Source of the DNA: Salminus brasiliensis
Taxonomy: Eukaryota; Chordata; Actinopteri; Characiformes; Bryconidae
DNA: 64,000 bases
Reading direction: 5' to 3'
Assembly: GCF_030463535.1 (NCBI RefSeq)
Contig: NC_132897.1
Span: forward strand, 6,044,321-6,108,320
The position numbers and the translations under genes were made by a program. The notes under the pieces were generated by a model. It did not search any database. It worked only from the letters and a program-made list of their open reading frames with translations, and was not told the DNA's origin. Below are positions 1 to 11,689 of the stretch, piece after piece; the stretch's first letter is position 1, and each line of letters opens with the position of its first letter.

Positions 1-60
1 AGAAAGCAGAGGCGACAGAAAGAAGCACTGGCTTGCTCTCTCCTTCTCTGTCTTTTGCTA

Positions 61-215
61 CTGCTTATTCTAATGCTTCTAACACACACACACAGACAGA
101 CACACATACACACACACACTCTCTCTCTCTCTCTCTCCCTCCTGCTTTCTCAGTCTTGCTTGTCCTTTGCCCTCCTCTCCCTCCCTCTCTGTCTCTCTCT
201 CTCTCTCTCTATAGC
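61..215. repeat. CA and CT microsatellite tracts
   Basis: A CA-rich run (about 80-118) passes into CT dinucleotide runs (about 117-138 and 193-210). Open frames across it code only Ser/Leu/His/Thr runs and are not genes. A similar CA tract followed by CT lies at 467-508, and the whole first 530 bases are pyrimidine rich on the plus strand. Confidence 0.9.
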
Positions 216-539
216 AGAGCTTGTGGGCTGCAGTAGCAGGTCTTCTGCCAGCAGTTCAGCTGTATGCAGTATTGATGGAGTTGCTCGGGGGATGCTAACA
301 CAGCATGAATTCTCCCAGAGCTCCACTTTCTCCCCTCCCTCCGCTCAGAGCTCTCCCTTCCCTCCTCCTCCTCCTTTTCTCTCACCCCTTTACCCCACCT
401 TCTCCTCCTTTCTCAGCTCAATACTTTGTCTAAGTCACATTATTTCTTGCTTTCTTTTTCTCTCTTTCACACACACACACACACACACACTCTCTATCTC
501 TCTCTATAGCGTAAGGCCTTCCAAAATACAAAGGAAGGA

Positions 540-1030
540 TTTCAAATAATGATAAATCACCTCAAAATATAAAGAAAATAATCTCAAAATAACGGAATTG
601 TCTAAGTAAATGTGAGAAATTGTCAAACTTTTTTAAAATCATCTCTAAATATCAACAAAATAACAATGAGAAATAATATCAAAATAATGAGAAATCACAT
701 CTACATATCAAGAAAACAATAATAAAACAAAATATTGTGAAAGTATCTCAAAATAATAAAGTTTCAAATAAAAAACATCTAAAACATTTGAGAAATCATC
801 TCAAAATATTGAAAGTATTTCAAAATAATAAAACATCATCTAAAAAAATTGAAAACAGTTTAAAATATTGAGAAAATATCTCAAAATAAAACATAAAAAA
901 AAATCTAGAAATATTGAGAACATCTCAAAATAATAATAAATCCAAAGATTTGAGAAATTATCTAAAAAATGAGTTCATCCACAAAGTTGAGAAATCATCT
1001 CAAAATACTTAGAAATCATTTAATAAAAAA
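540..1030. repeat. AT-rich degenerate tandem array of hairpin-forming units
   Basis: About 490 bases made of diverged copies of a roughly 20-base motif built on TTGAGAAATCATCTCAA. The motif is itself an inverted repeat (TTGAGA, 5-base loop, TCTCAA). The clearest copies are at 787-805, 866-886, 914-928 and 987-1003; earlier ones are more decayed. No coding potential. It behaves like an old satellite or minisatellite rather than a transposon, as no terminal repeats were seen. Confidence 0.75.
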
Positions 1031-1608
1031 AGAAAGAAGCTGATATTTGATGATATTTTGTTGTCAGTATTGACATAAAGGGAGAACATTTTAGCTGGGA
1101 GGTGTGGAGACCAAAACCCAACATCTGCTAAACTTCATAATGTTACTGTCCACACAGCACACAGTTCTAATGTTCAGCACTGATATGTAGTGGGTTTAAA
1201 GTCATTTGGTGTTAATTAACCAAAATTGCAGCTTGATGTTTTTGTCTCTCTCTGACAAAAAAAATACAGTGTATAGAAAATGTAGATTTTTTTTTATATT
1301 ATAAACTAGACAGCAGGAGTCTGTTTACACCTTGCACTGCATAAGTGTTAGTATCTGGACTTACTTTGACCAGATTCTGTTTACAGAATCATTTTAAAGG
1401 TCTAAAGTAAAGTAAAATGTAAAGGGTTATTTGCTGATTTACAGGTTCTGCACACTCACACATGGTTCTCGCTCAAAGAACCATTGGAAGCACCTATATT
1501 TTTAAGAGTGTGCTTGCCTGCCTGTCTGACCACTCTCCTGTCTCCCTGTGCTGCGGTCTACCACTGCACAATGCAACTGACCACTTCATGTGTTATCTAT
1601 GACTTCAT

Positions 1609-1648
<40 letters not shown>

Positions 1649-2472
1649 CCTCTTCTCCCTGTCAGCACCACTAAACCAGGTCTTCAGTTTTGCTCTCTTG
1701 GGTTAGGTTCAGTTTATTTCAGTTGAACTCATCAAAGCTCATTAATCAGTTGAATTTAAGAACAGCTAATTTACCAACAGTAGCTCCTCAGAAATGCAGG
1801 GACAGACCCCCAGTTCCTAGGGTGCTAAGGACAAACTCTACGAGCATGCTGAACCTTGAAAGGAACCAAGACGGAGCTCAGTATGTTACATTGAGCACCT
1901 CTTGAAGGCATTTAGAGAAGCTCTGCAGGGTGAAGTGGTGATGACCACAAACAGACAAAGACAGTTGAAGAAGAAAAAAGGTGTGTGAGTGTGTGTGTGA
2001 GAGAGAGAGAGAGTGAGCATTTGTTTTGAGTTGAAGCTCTTTCTAGATCTTCTTGCTCTGATAACATCTCATCAGGAGGCTGAGGTCACCACAGGTCAGA
2101 TGAACCGTCCATGCTGGTGGCCAGGCCCAAGCTCATGTGACAAATGACACTTGTGACCCACTGAACACTAAGGAACTACACCGTAAACAGGTAGCTCTTT
2201 TCTCACTGAAGGTAGGCCCACTTCCAGGGCATCACTCTGACTGCATTAGCACTTTTAGCACACTGATCTCAAATTTCAGCCACTCTTTTCCCTTTGAGCT
2301 GTCAGAATTGAGCGACCACAGCACACCTGAAGTGAAGGTCACATTGAAATGCAGTCTCTTTTAATGTAAAGTGAAGAAAACACATATTACAGTGCAGAAG
2401 GCCGGTGTCACCTACGCATTCAGCTCCTCTGGAGCTCAATTAATTCGACACAGTGTAAACAGGACGGCAGCA
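1031..2472. other. Intergenic stretch without a recognised gene
   Basis: Contains a fragment at about 1457-1510 with the AGAACC / GGTTCT pattern that recurs at 5695-5775 and 6575-6735, a long CT dinucleotide tract at 1612-1646, and a GT/GA tract near 1985-2015. The rest is unique-looking AT-rich DNA in which I see no exon. Confidence 0.6.
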
Positions 2473-2910
2473 GATCAGCCTTAACATTAAAACCAGCTGC
2501 GTGATATTATGTAGATCCCTCTCGTGCCACCAGAACACCTCCACGAGACCTATGAAGGCGTCCTGTGGTGTCTGGCACCAAGACTTTAGCAGATCCCATA
2601 AGTTGTGAGGTGGACCTTCATGGATCACATCAGTGAGCTTCATGCATTCATGACAGTGGGACTGTCTCAGGGCCACTTTTGGTAGGTAATGACCATCGCA
2701 CACCAGAAACACCCCCCCCCCCGATGTTTTGGACATGTTCTGAACCAGTGGTCTAGCCGTCACAGTCTGGCTCATGTCAAAGTGGCTCAGATGCCACTGT
2801 TACCAGCTAATGAACATCACCTTCAAGAGCTGACTGTTCATTTGCTGCACAATATATCCACCCATGACAGATGCCACTTCACCTGTCAGTGGTTTTAATG
2901 TTATGGTTAA
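2473..2910. mobile_element. Nonautonomous DNA transposon (MITE-like) with inverted ends
   Basis: The left end (2473-2499) holds the motif TAACATTAAAACCA and the right end (2887-2906) its inverted counterpart TGGTTTTAATGTTA. The interior has phrases such as GGATCACATCAGTGAGC that recur in the copy at 4229-4886, so this is a dispersed family. Ends of the same type occur at 49835-50310. I recognise the motif as one widespread in fish genomes but cannot assign the superfamily with certainty. A C homopolymer is at about 2711-2722. Confidence 0.65.
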
Positions 2911-3244
2911 ATTACGGCCCATATCATATAAAACCTCCCATTTTTTTGCTGAGTGGAGTGTTTCGTCCTGGACGGCTGTTTGAATGAGGCACAATAGAAG
3001 ACGGCCAATCGTTACAGAGATCGTTTATGGTCACAGCAGACACAGTAACAAAGAGAATAAGCAGAAAGTCTGAGATATGGACCGTTTACCGTTGTTGTGT
3101 TCAGTCGAGAGTCTTCATAAAGCTTGTTTATTGTGAATGAGAAACTAATCAAGGCATCTAATTAGGTTCATCATAAGCCATAAAATATCATTGCTAGCAA
3201 GGTTCCTCATGAGGTTATCACTAAGACCTACAGAGATGCCCTCT

Positions 3245-4200
3245 TTACACTGTATGTCCGCATATTTGTGGACACACACCCCTTCTAATGAATGCATTCG
3301 GTTACTTTACGTTTCAGCCAACAATGACCTTTCTAGTACGTCTGTTTTTAATAGATCATTGGTGTCTATCTATGGAAGAGATCTGTTATAGTGTCTTCCA
3401 CTATATCAGAAGTGGTTGGTAGGCACAGTTCTACAAAGCCATCTCAGCAATGGCATACATCAGTAGAACAGTAGTGACCCCTGTTCCCAGTGCCTCCTAG
3501 TGGTGGTGCTAAGATCAGCACCATGCTGACTTCAGTAGCTCCAGCAGCAGCAGCAGATAGAGCAGTGACAGATACCACAGCAGTGGACTAATCCGCTCGC
3601 TCTTCAAGGATAAAAGGACAAACCCGCTGCACCATGGTAGACATCAGTCGCTTTAATTCAATCACTCGCTGCCCTGTTTACTGCCTCACCCTCCATCACG
3701 AGGGCCATAAACAAATACTAAAGCTAAGAAGTGCAGTCTTGAATAATGGATTGGCTTTATCAGCTCTTGCATGTTAATGCTGGTACCCTGCATTGAAGCC
3801 CCACCCTCCTCACCCCCAAAGAGGAAGACTGTCAATAACGGAAAATAATTCATGGCTACTGATGCAGCCGTTATGGGAGTTATATGAACTAGTAGACACC
3901 TGCTCATCCAATGTTTTTACTGAAATCAGGGCCTCTTTCGACTCTTCCTGGAAGGCTTTACACTAGATGTTGGAACACCGCAGTGAGGGTTTGATTGTGT
4001 TCAGCCACAAAAGCATTAATGAGGTCAGTTTACTGACGTTGGGTGATTAGTTCTAGATTCCTCCAGCTCATCGTTAAGATTTCTGATTATTTAACTGGCA
4101 ATGGTTTTCTTTGGTTTATATTTTGATTATACAGTATAGAGGCAAAAGTATTGGGACACCAGCTCCTTCGTTGTTTCTTCTGAAATCAAGGTTTTTAAGG
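3245..4200. repeat. Fragments of short DNA transposons and a CAG run
   Basis: At 3245-3310 is a fragment with GTCC..ATATTTGTGGACAC, the end motif of the element that is full length at 53977-54488. About 3955-4035 resembles the interior of that family, and 4130-4200 carries its other end (AAAAGTATTGGGACACC). A short CAG run is at about 3541-3556. No gene seen. Confidence 0.5.
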
Positions 4201-4228
4201 AAACAAACAAACAAAAAAAAACAAATTT

Positions 4229-4886
4229 AACAAAAATACACTGATCAATCATAAGTGTACCCCCCTTTTTGGAATGTATCCCATTTGAGGAATGGACTGC
4301 ACAAGACCTCTGAAGGCATCCTGTGGTAAGACTAACGTAAGAAGTAGTACCTGTAAGTTCTGAGATGGGGGCTCCATGGATCACATCAGTGAGCCTTAGG
4401 TGCCCATGACCCTGTCACCCTGCCTGATGCTTTGGAGATGTTTTGACCAAGTGGCTCAGAGTAGTAGTTATCTCCTCCATCACACGTAACGCCTCCTTTG
4501 ACACATACAAACCCAGCCACCGCCTCGTTATGGGTATCCAGCTCTGATGCACCGGGTAGCAGACACCCATGCTGGCCAGAATCACTCCTCAAGGGATGCA
4601 AGTGATGTGGGGAGAAAGAGACATCTACCCCCCCCCCCCCCAAAAAAAGAGCAGGGCGAGTTGTGCTCTCTCAGGTTCCAGCTGCTGATGGCAGGCAACA
4701 TAATCTAGGAGTCGAACCAGCGACTTTTGGGTCATAGTGGCCCACAGTGCCTTGCTTTTAACACATACCCTTCAAGAACTGCCTGGTTCACTTGCTGCCT
4801 ACTATATCCACCCTTGACAGATGCCACTTTACCACACACCAGGTACTACTAATCACTAATCAATAATGCTATGGCTGATCATTGTT
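4229..4886. mobile_element. Diverged copy of the 2473-2910 element family
   Basis: Shares internal phrases with 2473-2910 (AGACCTCTGAAGGCATCCTGTGGT; the ATCACATCAGTGAGC stretch; CTATATCCACCCTTGACAG) and ends near 4868-4886 with GCTATGGCTGATCA. A C homopolymer at 4628-4640 and a tRNA-SINE-like scrap near 4680-4740 suggest later insertions. Confidence 0.55.
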
Positions 4887-6839
4887 TAGTGGTATACTAC
4901 TACTACTAATAATAATAATAATAGTAATAGTAATATATTAATACAGTATGTACTAATAATATATACACTAGATACTAATACAGTATGGACCATTCAGTCG
5001 TACAAAACTTGCTGATGAAGACCACAGCGTCCTCTGAAACTGAGTAGTCTTGTAACTTTGCCTGTAATTCAGAAGAGCCGCCTGTTTTCTTGGCTCTAAA
5101 ATGGACAAATTAATGGAAAAAGGGCTTTATAAACACCTGTTTAGCTGGACCATGCACCTGTACAGCTGCATGGTCCACAAATGGTCCTCACTCCCAAACT
5201 GTTAATGGATAAAGGTCTCAGTTTTTTGTGCTCTGACGTCTCTAACGGTTGAGGTTAAGCTCTAATTGTAAACCAAATGCACACCTGTGCTTTACTTGTC
5301 CTCAGTGACCCTGTGGAACCTGTGGCAACACTAGACTGATACTCTCTCTCTTTGTTTCTCTCTTTCCCATCAGCGGAGTTATCCCCCATGCCTATCCAGG
5401 CTCGGAAGAAAGAGACATTCACTGTTACTCGACTGTGCTATCTTTCTCCCTCTTTTCCTTTTAAGCGTAGTTTCGGTATCCCTCTCAGAGCAGCCAACAC
5501 GTCCATTAAAGAATTTTTCAGTCCGCTCACGAACACACACTCTCCTCCACTCTGAAACACAGACACTGAAAGGGTTCAGACAGATTTCTGCTTTGCTTCC
5601 ATACACTCCAAGGACCCATGTTTGTAACTGAGATGGCTTAAAAATGGCTAAAGTAACTTGAGTCACTTGGTGAAAAAAGGTCCCATTTTAAAACGTCTTT
5701 ATTACAAATATGGTTCTTTAAGGAACCAAATGGGGTTCTTTTAAGGCATTACTTAAAGAACCTTTTAAAATACTTTTTTTTTATGAAACAAACATACATT
5801 TTAAGTAGAATAATACATTTTCAACAATATTAGCTGTTCAGATTCCAGTATAAGTGCAATTTCCAATTAAATAGACATTGTAATAAGAAAAATCAATGTT
5901 GTCTAATTGGGACAGATTTATGTTATTAAAATGCATATATTCAGATATTCACAATGCATATTCAGAACCAGTCAGTTTTTATGATGGACACTGTTATCCC
6001 TCAGTGCAATGCAAAATGCAGAGGGAGGAGCTACTTACATCTGGAAGAATTGACTCATTAGGAAAAATGGCAATAACTGTGACGGTGGGCTGAGAACTTG
6101 CAGTGATGTATGTTGGCATAGTAATGCTTCGTCACTTCCTTTTAGTACAAAATGGGTTAGTATGTTAATATTTTGTGCACTAGTCTGCCAAACCCGCACT
6201 GTTAAGATTAGTATGTAGTATATACCTTATAGTATGAGTCTGTAGTGCACAATTGGAACACAGCCACTGTTTTTTTTAATAAGATCCAATCATTTCAAGC
6301 CCTTCATATTTTATTAACACCAGAATGCAGTTAAGATCAGGTCCAATCTTTTATGTGAAGTATTTCACAAACAGCTGAAGGTGCTACACTGATAAAAACA
6401 GTAAGATCAGCTAATATTAACAACATTGAGATACCAACAAGCAGTCAGGTGAGCAGCTGCTTTGTTGGCAGATTAAACAATGATGAATATGTCTCCCGAA
6501 ATAATAAGAAAAGGAAGCCAGGGGAAAAAGGCAGTGTAAATGAGCATTTTTTCTAAAAAGAAACTATAAAGAACCACAGCTGGTTTCATAAAGAGCTGAT
6601 TTTCTAATAGAGAACCTTTACATCAAAAGGTTCTTCACATTTGTATATCTCTATTCTAAACATATTTGTTTTTTTAAGGAACCAAAAGTGGTTCTTCTGT
6701 GGTATCACTCAAAGCACCTTATTTTTAAGAGAACTGCTGATTCCACTCATCTGTGTTACATATATTTACATATGAAATTAATACATTTTTTAAAATATGA
6801 ACTGATCAGATTTCATTCATTAACAGATGGTGTAACACA
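4887..6839. other. Intergenic, AT-rich, with two AGAACC-type repeat copies
   Basis: Nothing recognisable as a gene. Fragments at about 5695-5775 and 6575-6735 share GGTTCTT..GGAACC motifs with 1457-1510. A short AAT/TACTACTA simple repeat lies at about 4898-4950. A splice-acceptor-like CCCATCAG at about 5367-5374 is followed by an open frame, but its product resembles nothing I know. Confidence 0.5.
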
Positions 6840-7345
6840 GTACTGTGCAAAGGTTTTAGTCCCCTGTTCAAATTAGACTGAAATAACGGCTTATCTGGAC
6901 AGTAAAACCCAGATATTAGAATAAATACTAATAACATTCCTGCAGAAAGTGGTGGTGGTTTTCCATCACTGTGTTCATCATTAGAACATCTCCAGAGTTC
7001 TCTTCATGGAGTCTAGTATTATTTAGAGTTCTCCTCATATCAACTCCTGGTTTGGTAAATCAGTGCTTAGTGATGGTAAATCAGGTGAGCTGCTGTTGGA
7101 ATTGAACACATCCACGCTGTGCTGGCTCGGGAGAAACCTGGAACCGAGCTCTGTTCTTCAGACTAGCTCAGAAGATCTCACTACTTTCTTCAGAATGAGA
7201 AGCTCCTTTTTACTGGATTTATTTATGTTCACCTGCATCTGTTCTAATGAGATCTGGAGTTTCAACAGTTAAACACAGTTAAAAAGTTGAAAGAAAGGCT
7301 TTAAATAATGGGCTAAGGTGCCTAAAGCCTTCACGCAGTGCAAAG
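6840..7345. mobile_element. MITE-like element with diverged inverted ends
   Basis: Begins with an ACTGTGCAAAGGTTTTAG-type end at about 6842 and finishes with the reversed counterpart (CCTAAAGCC..GCAGTGCA) near 7320-7343. The 500-base interior has no coding frame. The end motif is familiar from dispersed fish DNA transposons; the family call is from memory. Confidence 0.5.
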
Positions 7346-8561
7346 GGCAATTTCCAATTTAAATGACCCTTAAAATCTGATGAGAAAAAGCAATGTTGTA
7401 TAATTATGGCAAATTTAATTTACCGGAATATACTCGTAATTTGCACAAATACTGCCTACATTTCTTTGTAAGCATAATTAAGACCACTGTTAAATGTTCT
7501 GATGCTGTGTTTAACAATAAACCACAATTAGGTACTACACAATTTATCAAGCCAGAAAATACTGGTGTTCTGAAAAGATCCTCATAGTTGAATCATTCTT
7601 AATAATTTTGGTCATTGATATTTCATTAGCATGGTAAATGCAGTTCAGATCAGGCCCAATCTTTCACGTGAAACTTTTTTTTATTACATATTCCAGAACA
7701 ACTGAAGGTGCTACACAGACAACATCGCTTGTCTCCGCTGATATTCCCTCCCTCTGCAGGTGTTTTTAAAGTGTCAGAGAAGTTTCCTGACTCTGAGTCA
7801 AAGAAATTGTGCTCATTTGCCTTCTTACTGTCAGAAAACCAATAAGCCAAGCCGTGACAGAGTAGCAAGATGTTCTGTGAGTCTTCGGGACTTTATTCTT
7901 CTCTGAGATTTGTCTTAACAGAACTGATGCAGAGCCGCTGAAGAAGCCGGGTGTCTGAAGCTGCTGCCGGTTGTCTTTTTAGGCTGATGAAGAATAGTTT
8001 CTGGCAGGAAAAGAACATTTGGAGAAGCTTGCACAGAACAACTCTGCTTACTGACATCCAGGCTACGGCACATTTTTTTAAAAGCCTCCTAAACAAAAAC
8101 TGGACGTACTGTTTGTCTGTGGGCAAATCTGTGCTGCTATCTGTCTAAACACCACAATATCTGATTAAATTTAATTAATAGAGTAAGTAAATCTCAAGCC
8201 TGTTGTAAAAGGCAGTGGATACCTGGAAAAAAAGCTCTCCAGAAATATTAAAAGAAAAAAATGGAAGGAGAAAAGATGGAGATACCAAAAAATAGGCAAA
8301 AGTGTATCTGTCCTATTCTCTGAGTTAATGAACTTTGAAAGAAAGCAAAATTCAGATATTAAAAAGAGTCTGTTTTCTTCTTAGTTTTAATTAGCAAGGA
8401 CAAATATGGCTCACAAAGCAAGATTGAGATTAAAAAAGCATCAGAAATGTGCGTTTCTTTGAAATAATATAAAAAAACTATGATTTTGCATCATAACAGG
8501 AGACAGCTGTTACACATGTCTCTCTAAGGAACTAATCTAATACCATACAAAAATGAAGAAA
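7346..8561. other. Intergenic and presumed claudin 3' region
   Basis: No gene seen. A possible poly(A) signal for the minus-strand claudin (ATTAAA, read on minus) lies at 8386-8391, about 170 bases after its stop codon. Confidence 0.4.
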
Positions 8562-9224
8562 CTATAAAACCTCAGTCTTTAGATAGTTCTGAGTCCTTGG
8601 TTTCTGTCCCGGGGCTTGTGTGAATACTTTGCTTCTCTGTTTGGCCTCGTGGTCGCCCATACACACGGCCACGAAGATGAACGATCCTCCAATAACCAGA
8701 AGAAGTCCAGAGAACCAGGCGGAGAACATGGCCTCTCCATACTCCCAGCGTGGCATCACGTCTGGCAGCGACTCGTCCCAGAACTCCACCACCATCACAT
8801 AGGCAATCAGAGAGACGGGGGCTAAGGTAGTGATCCCCGAAACCCAGATCAGGACACCGCCGAGGATGAGGAGCGCCCTCTTAATTTTCTCACGGCCCTG
8901 ACCGATCTCCACACCCTCCAGGCCGAAAAAGGTTGCTGCCACACCGAGGATGCCGGTGGCGATGGACAGACACATAAGTATGCGTGATGCTAGGGTTATT
9001 GGGGGCAAGGCTAGCAAAGACTCGAAGGCTTTGCAGTGCAGACCCACTTCTTCTGTGAAGATGCAAGTGTGCCAGAGGCCTTCATACCAGTTCTCCATTT
9101 CGTTTAAGTCCGAGTTCATCGTTTTCCACAGTGGCAAGAAGGTGGTGACGAATGTGGTGACCAGACCTCCAAAAGACACAAAGAGCGATGCCCTCTGCAT
9201 GAGCTTGGCTGTCAACAGCACCAT
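8562..9224 (-). CDS. Claudin family protein, claudin-22/24-like
   Basis: An intronless 220-codon frame from an ATG at 9222-9224 to a TAG at 8562-8564. Claudins are four-span membrane proteins that form the paracellular barrier or pores of tight junctions. Four hydrophobic segments are visible (about residues 12-32, 82-102, 118-140, 165-188). The first extracellular loop carries the family signature: Trp33, then GLW at 49-51 with Cys54 and Cys64. The segments around DLNEMENW and EFWDE..PRWE are those I associate with claudin-22 and claudin-24, which are also single-exon genes. The C-terminus ends TEVL rather than the common claudin YV, so binding to ZO-type PDZ domains may differ. The start is supported by its position just before the first membrane span. 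The exact orthologue is uncertain, so no symbol is given. Confidence 0.88.
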   Translation of the reverse strand: MVLLTAKLMQRASLFVSFGGLVTTFVTTFLPLWKTMNSDLNEMENWYEGLWHTCIFTEEVGLHCKAFESLLALPPITLASRILMCLSIATGILGVAATFFGLEGVEIGQGREKIKRALLILGGVLIWVSGITTLAPVSLIAYVMVVEFWDESLPDVMPRWEYGEAMFSAWFSGLLLVIGGSFIFVAVCMGDHEAKQRSKVFTQAPGQKPRTQNYLKTEVL

Positions 9225-9316
9225 CCTTGCGCTCCACTAGTTGCTTGTGTCTGTCCACCTAGGACTGACGGTCCAGTCCTTCAAAAAGTCCCTCCTACCT
9301 AGAAGCTCCAGCAGGC

Positions 9317-9360
9317 TCAACCCAGCCCAACCCAGCCCAGCCCAGCCCAGCCCAGCCCAG
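9317..9360. repeat. CCCAG/CCCAA short tandem repeat
   Basis: About nine 5-base units of CCCAG/CCCAA, roughly 100 bases upstream of the claudin start codon (claudin reads leftward), so it may lie in its 5' leader or promoter. Confidence 0.85.
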
Positions 9361-10174
9361 CTCAGGCAGTCCTCCTCATGGTCAACTACTTTAATAACCA
9401 AAGCACCCATTCACCTCCAGGTAATCCCCAAGCATTCGGTTCTCCACAAGAGCCGTTCTGTTCACTCAAAGTGATGAATATCATCGTAGAGGACAATAAG
9501 GGCTTTTTAAAAGGGGGGAAATCAGATATGGTCCAGTTTTGAGTCCAACGCGAGGAGCCGCCGCAGGGGTGAAACATGAGCAGGTCGAGGATGAAGGCAC
9601 AAGCAGCACAAAGCGAAGGCAGGAGAGCTTCAGAGAGAAACTCCAGAAGAGCTCTGAAAGGGGTCCCATTCTGAGCCTTACTACAAATTACTTCATGAGA
9701 ATTGCTGTGTTTAAGCAACAGTTGCAGCAATTTCATGCAAACAGGGACAATTTTGGAGAAATTCTAATGGCGTGCCAAGAGATGTGACTATCAGTGCTGT
9801 GTTTTAACAGAATGGGAACCCTAATAAACGCAGCGCTGAAGCGGTTCTCTTTAAAGCTCTGGAGAAATGGATCTTAATGGATTTTCAGACAACCTGTCTC
9901 CACTAACAGGCCTGATGCTTCCTCACAGCTTGCCCTTGAAAATGTAATATGGATAGCCTTCTCTACCTGCTTATGCATAATGCATGTGAAGGCAAACTAT
10001 GCATTTTGCATTTTAAAAGATTCTGAACTTGTGAGTGTTGAGTCGATGGGTTGAGGAGAGAACCTACACAGTTTAGGCTGAGGAGAGAAACTATCACTGA
10101 TCATCACCTACATGTAAATACATCTGTATATCTAGTAACTTCTATGAATAGCTAGTATATTTGGATCAGTGCAA
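9361..10174. other. Intergenic, upstream side of the claudin gene
   Basis: No gene or clear repeat recognised. Overlapping open frames at about 9386-9787 on both strands have no recognisable domain and I do not call them. Confidence 0.45.
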
Positions 10175-10355
10175 TAATATAGGTAATGAGGGATATATTG
10201 TTGCTGTCCAAAGAAAAACATGCTCCAAATTTAACTGCTGGAGTAGCTGATGTTCTCAACTGGATGGACTGACCACCCCAGAGTCCAGACCTCAATATCA
10301 TTGACTTGGATGCTTGAAGGATTCTAAGACTTTTGCCACAGCACTGAAACATGAC
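10175..10355 (+). pseudogene. Tc1-like transposase remnant
   Basis: About 10268-10310 reads PPQSPDLNIID in one plus-strand frame, matching the PxxSPDLNPIE catalytic-region motif of Tc1/mariner transposases. A stop lies just before it and the flanks are decayed. The same fragment recurs at 14365-14485, so both derive from one dispersed element. Confidence 0.6.
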
Positions 10356-11689
10356 AAGGAAAAAAACCTATTGAACCTTCAGTAGAAGTCCATGTAAAAA
10401 GATTTGATTCCAAGTCAATTTGGAGCATTTCTATTGGTCCATTCCTCCTGAATTATTTACACAGTGTACAGAAGCAGCTACAGGCTTTAATGGATGGAGA
10501 AAACTAAAAATGGAGATGCATGGTTTTCATTGGACAGCAGTGATATATTCAGTATTTTTATAGTGTATATTGTCACTGTCAGGACAAGTGTTTTGCCATT
10601 TTTCACATGATGTAAAACTGGCAGTTGTTCCTCACATAGCATCTACTTTCATCAATAGACCAACAGACCAATGGGCCACTATTTTCCCCATGAATCTCAT
10701 TTGTTCACTTTTTTAACATTTGAATCTAGCAATGGTTCTTCACATGGTGTGAATGTTACACAGTGAATGGACCAATAGGAATGCTCCAAAATGAAAAAAA
10801 AAAAGTTTTCTTTCTTGTCATGTGACATTTTGAAGATATAGAGCCTTATCTTACACCCTGTGCAAGGCGCGACACGATGCTCATTGCTATCTTCCGCCCT
10901 GCCAACAGTCTATTTTCACACCTTCCGCCTGCCTTGTTTAAACAGCAGCAGCGCTGTTTGTGAATATATCTACGCCGATGGGCGCGGTGGTCTCGAAATG
11001 AGGGGTGTTCAGGTAGATTTCTGGCGTATTGCAATCTTGGCAATGGAAAACACAGGAGGAGCTCCACTGACTGAAAACAACCTAGGCAGACGTCAGCAGT
11101 CAGACGCTCGTTGCTTTTCTTGGTAGTGAACTGTCAACACAGGCGTGTGCAGCCCGGCGCTCGTACACCCCCCACACGCTTTACACCACTGAAATAGTAT
11201 AATAATATAAAATAATATAACCCGTGTTAATGTGATGTGATTAAACGTGATTAGATTTTTGATTAGTTTGAAACAATAACAACTAAAAATATTTGCATCC
11301 AAAAACACTGGTAATCGAACACTGGCACATTTATTAATGTCAACAAAATTAAAACAGCCATTATCAATACAATTAGATTGAAATATGGCTTATTTACATG
11401 ATATTTATGGTACGTTTCTGATGAATATGCGTATAAATAAACTGTTTCGAGTGTAACTGGGAGGATATAGACTCCTCCCTTTACTCTGGCAGAGCTAGTT
11501 GTAACCCTGTAGTTGCAACTGCTGCAGCACTGAGTTCAGCTTCAGTATGATGCCAAGAAGCAGACTGAAATAGTACAGGAGTGAATTCTGTGACTGGCTG
11601 TAAACAAGGCAGTAATCAAACACACTGACAATGAAAAAAGTAGTTACTTTTATGGTCCAAAGGGTTTTTTGAGGGTAAATCTCACAACA
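10356..11689. other. Intergenic; one GC-richer block
   Basis: Mostly AT-rich with no gene. Positions 10855-11175 are clearly more GC-rich and look like an inserted repeat, but I could not name it. No exon with plausible splice sites was seen. Confidence 0.4.

Noticed and set aside
55-549. 164-codon frame rich in Ser, Leu and His
   Set aside because: Made by CA and CT microsatellites; no conserved domain.
5352-5555. Open frame after an acceptor-like CCCATCAG
   Set aside because: No partner exon, no donor at a sensible place and no similarity I recognise.
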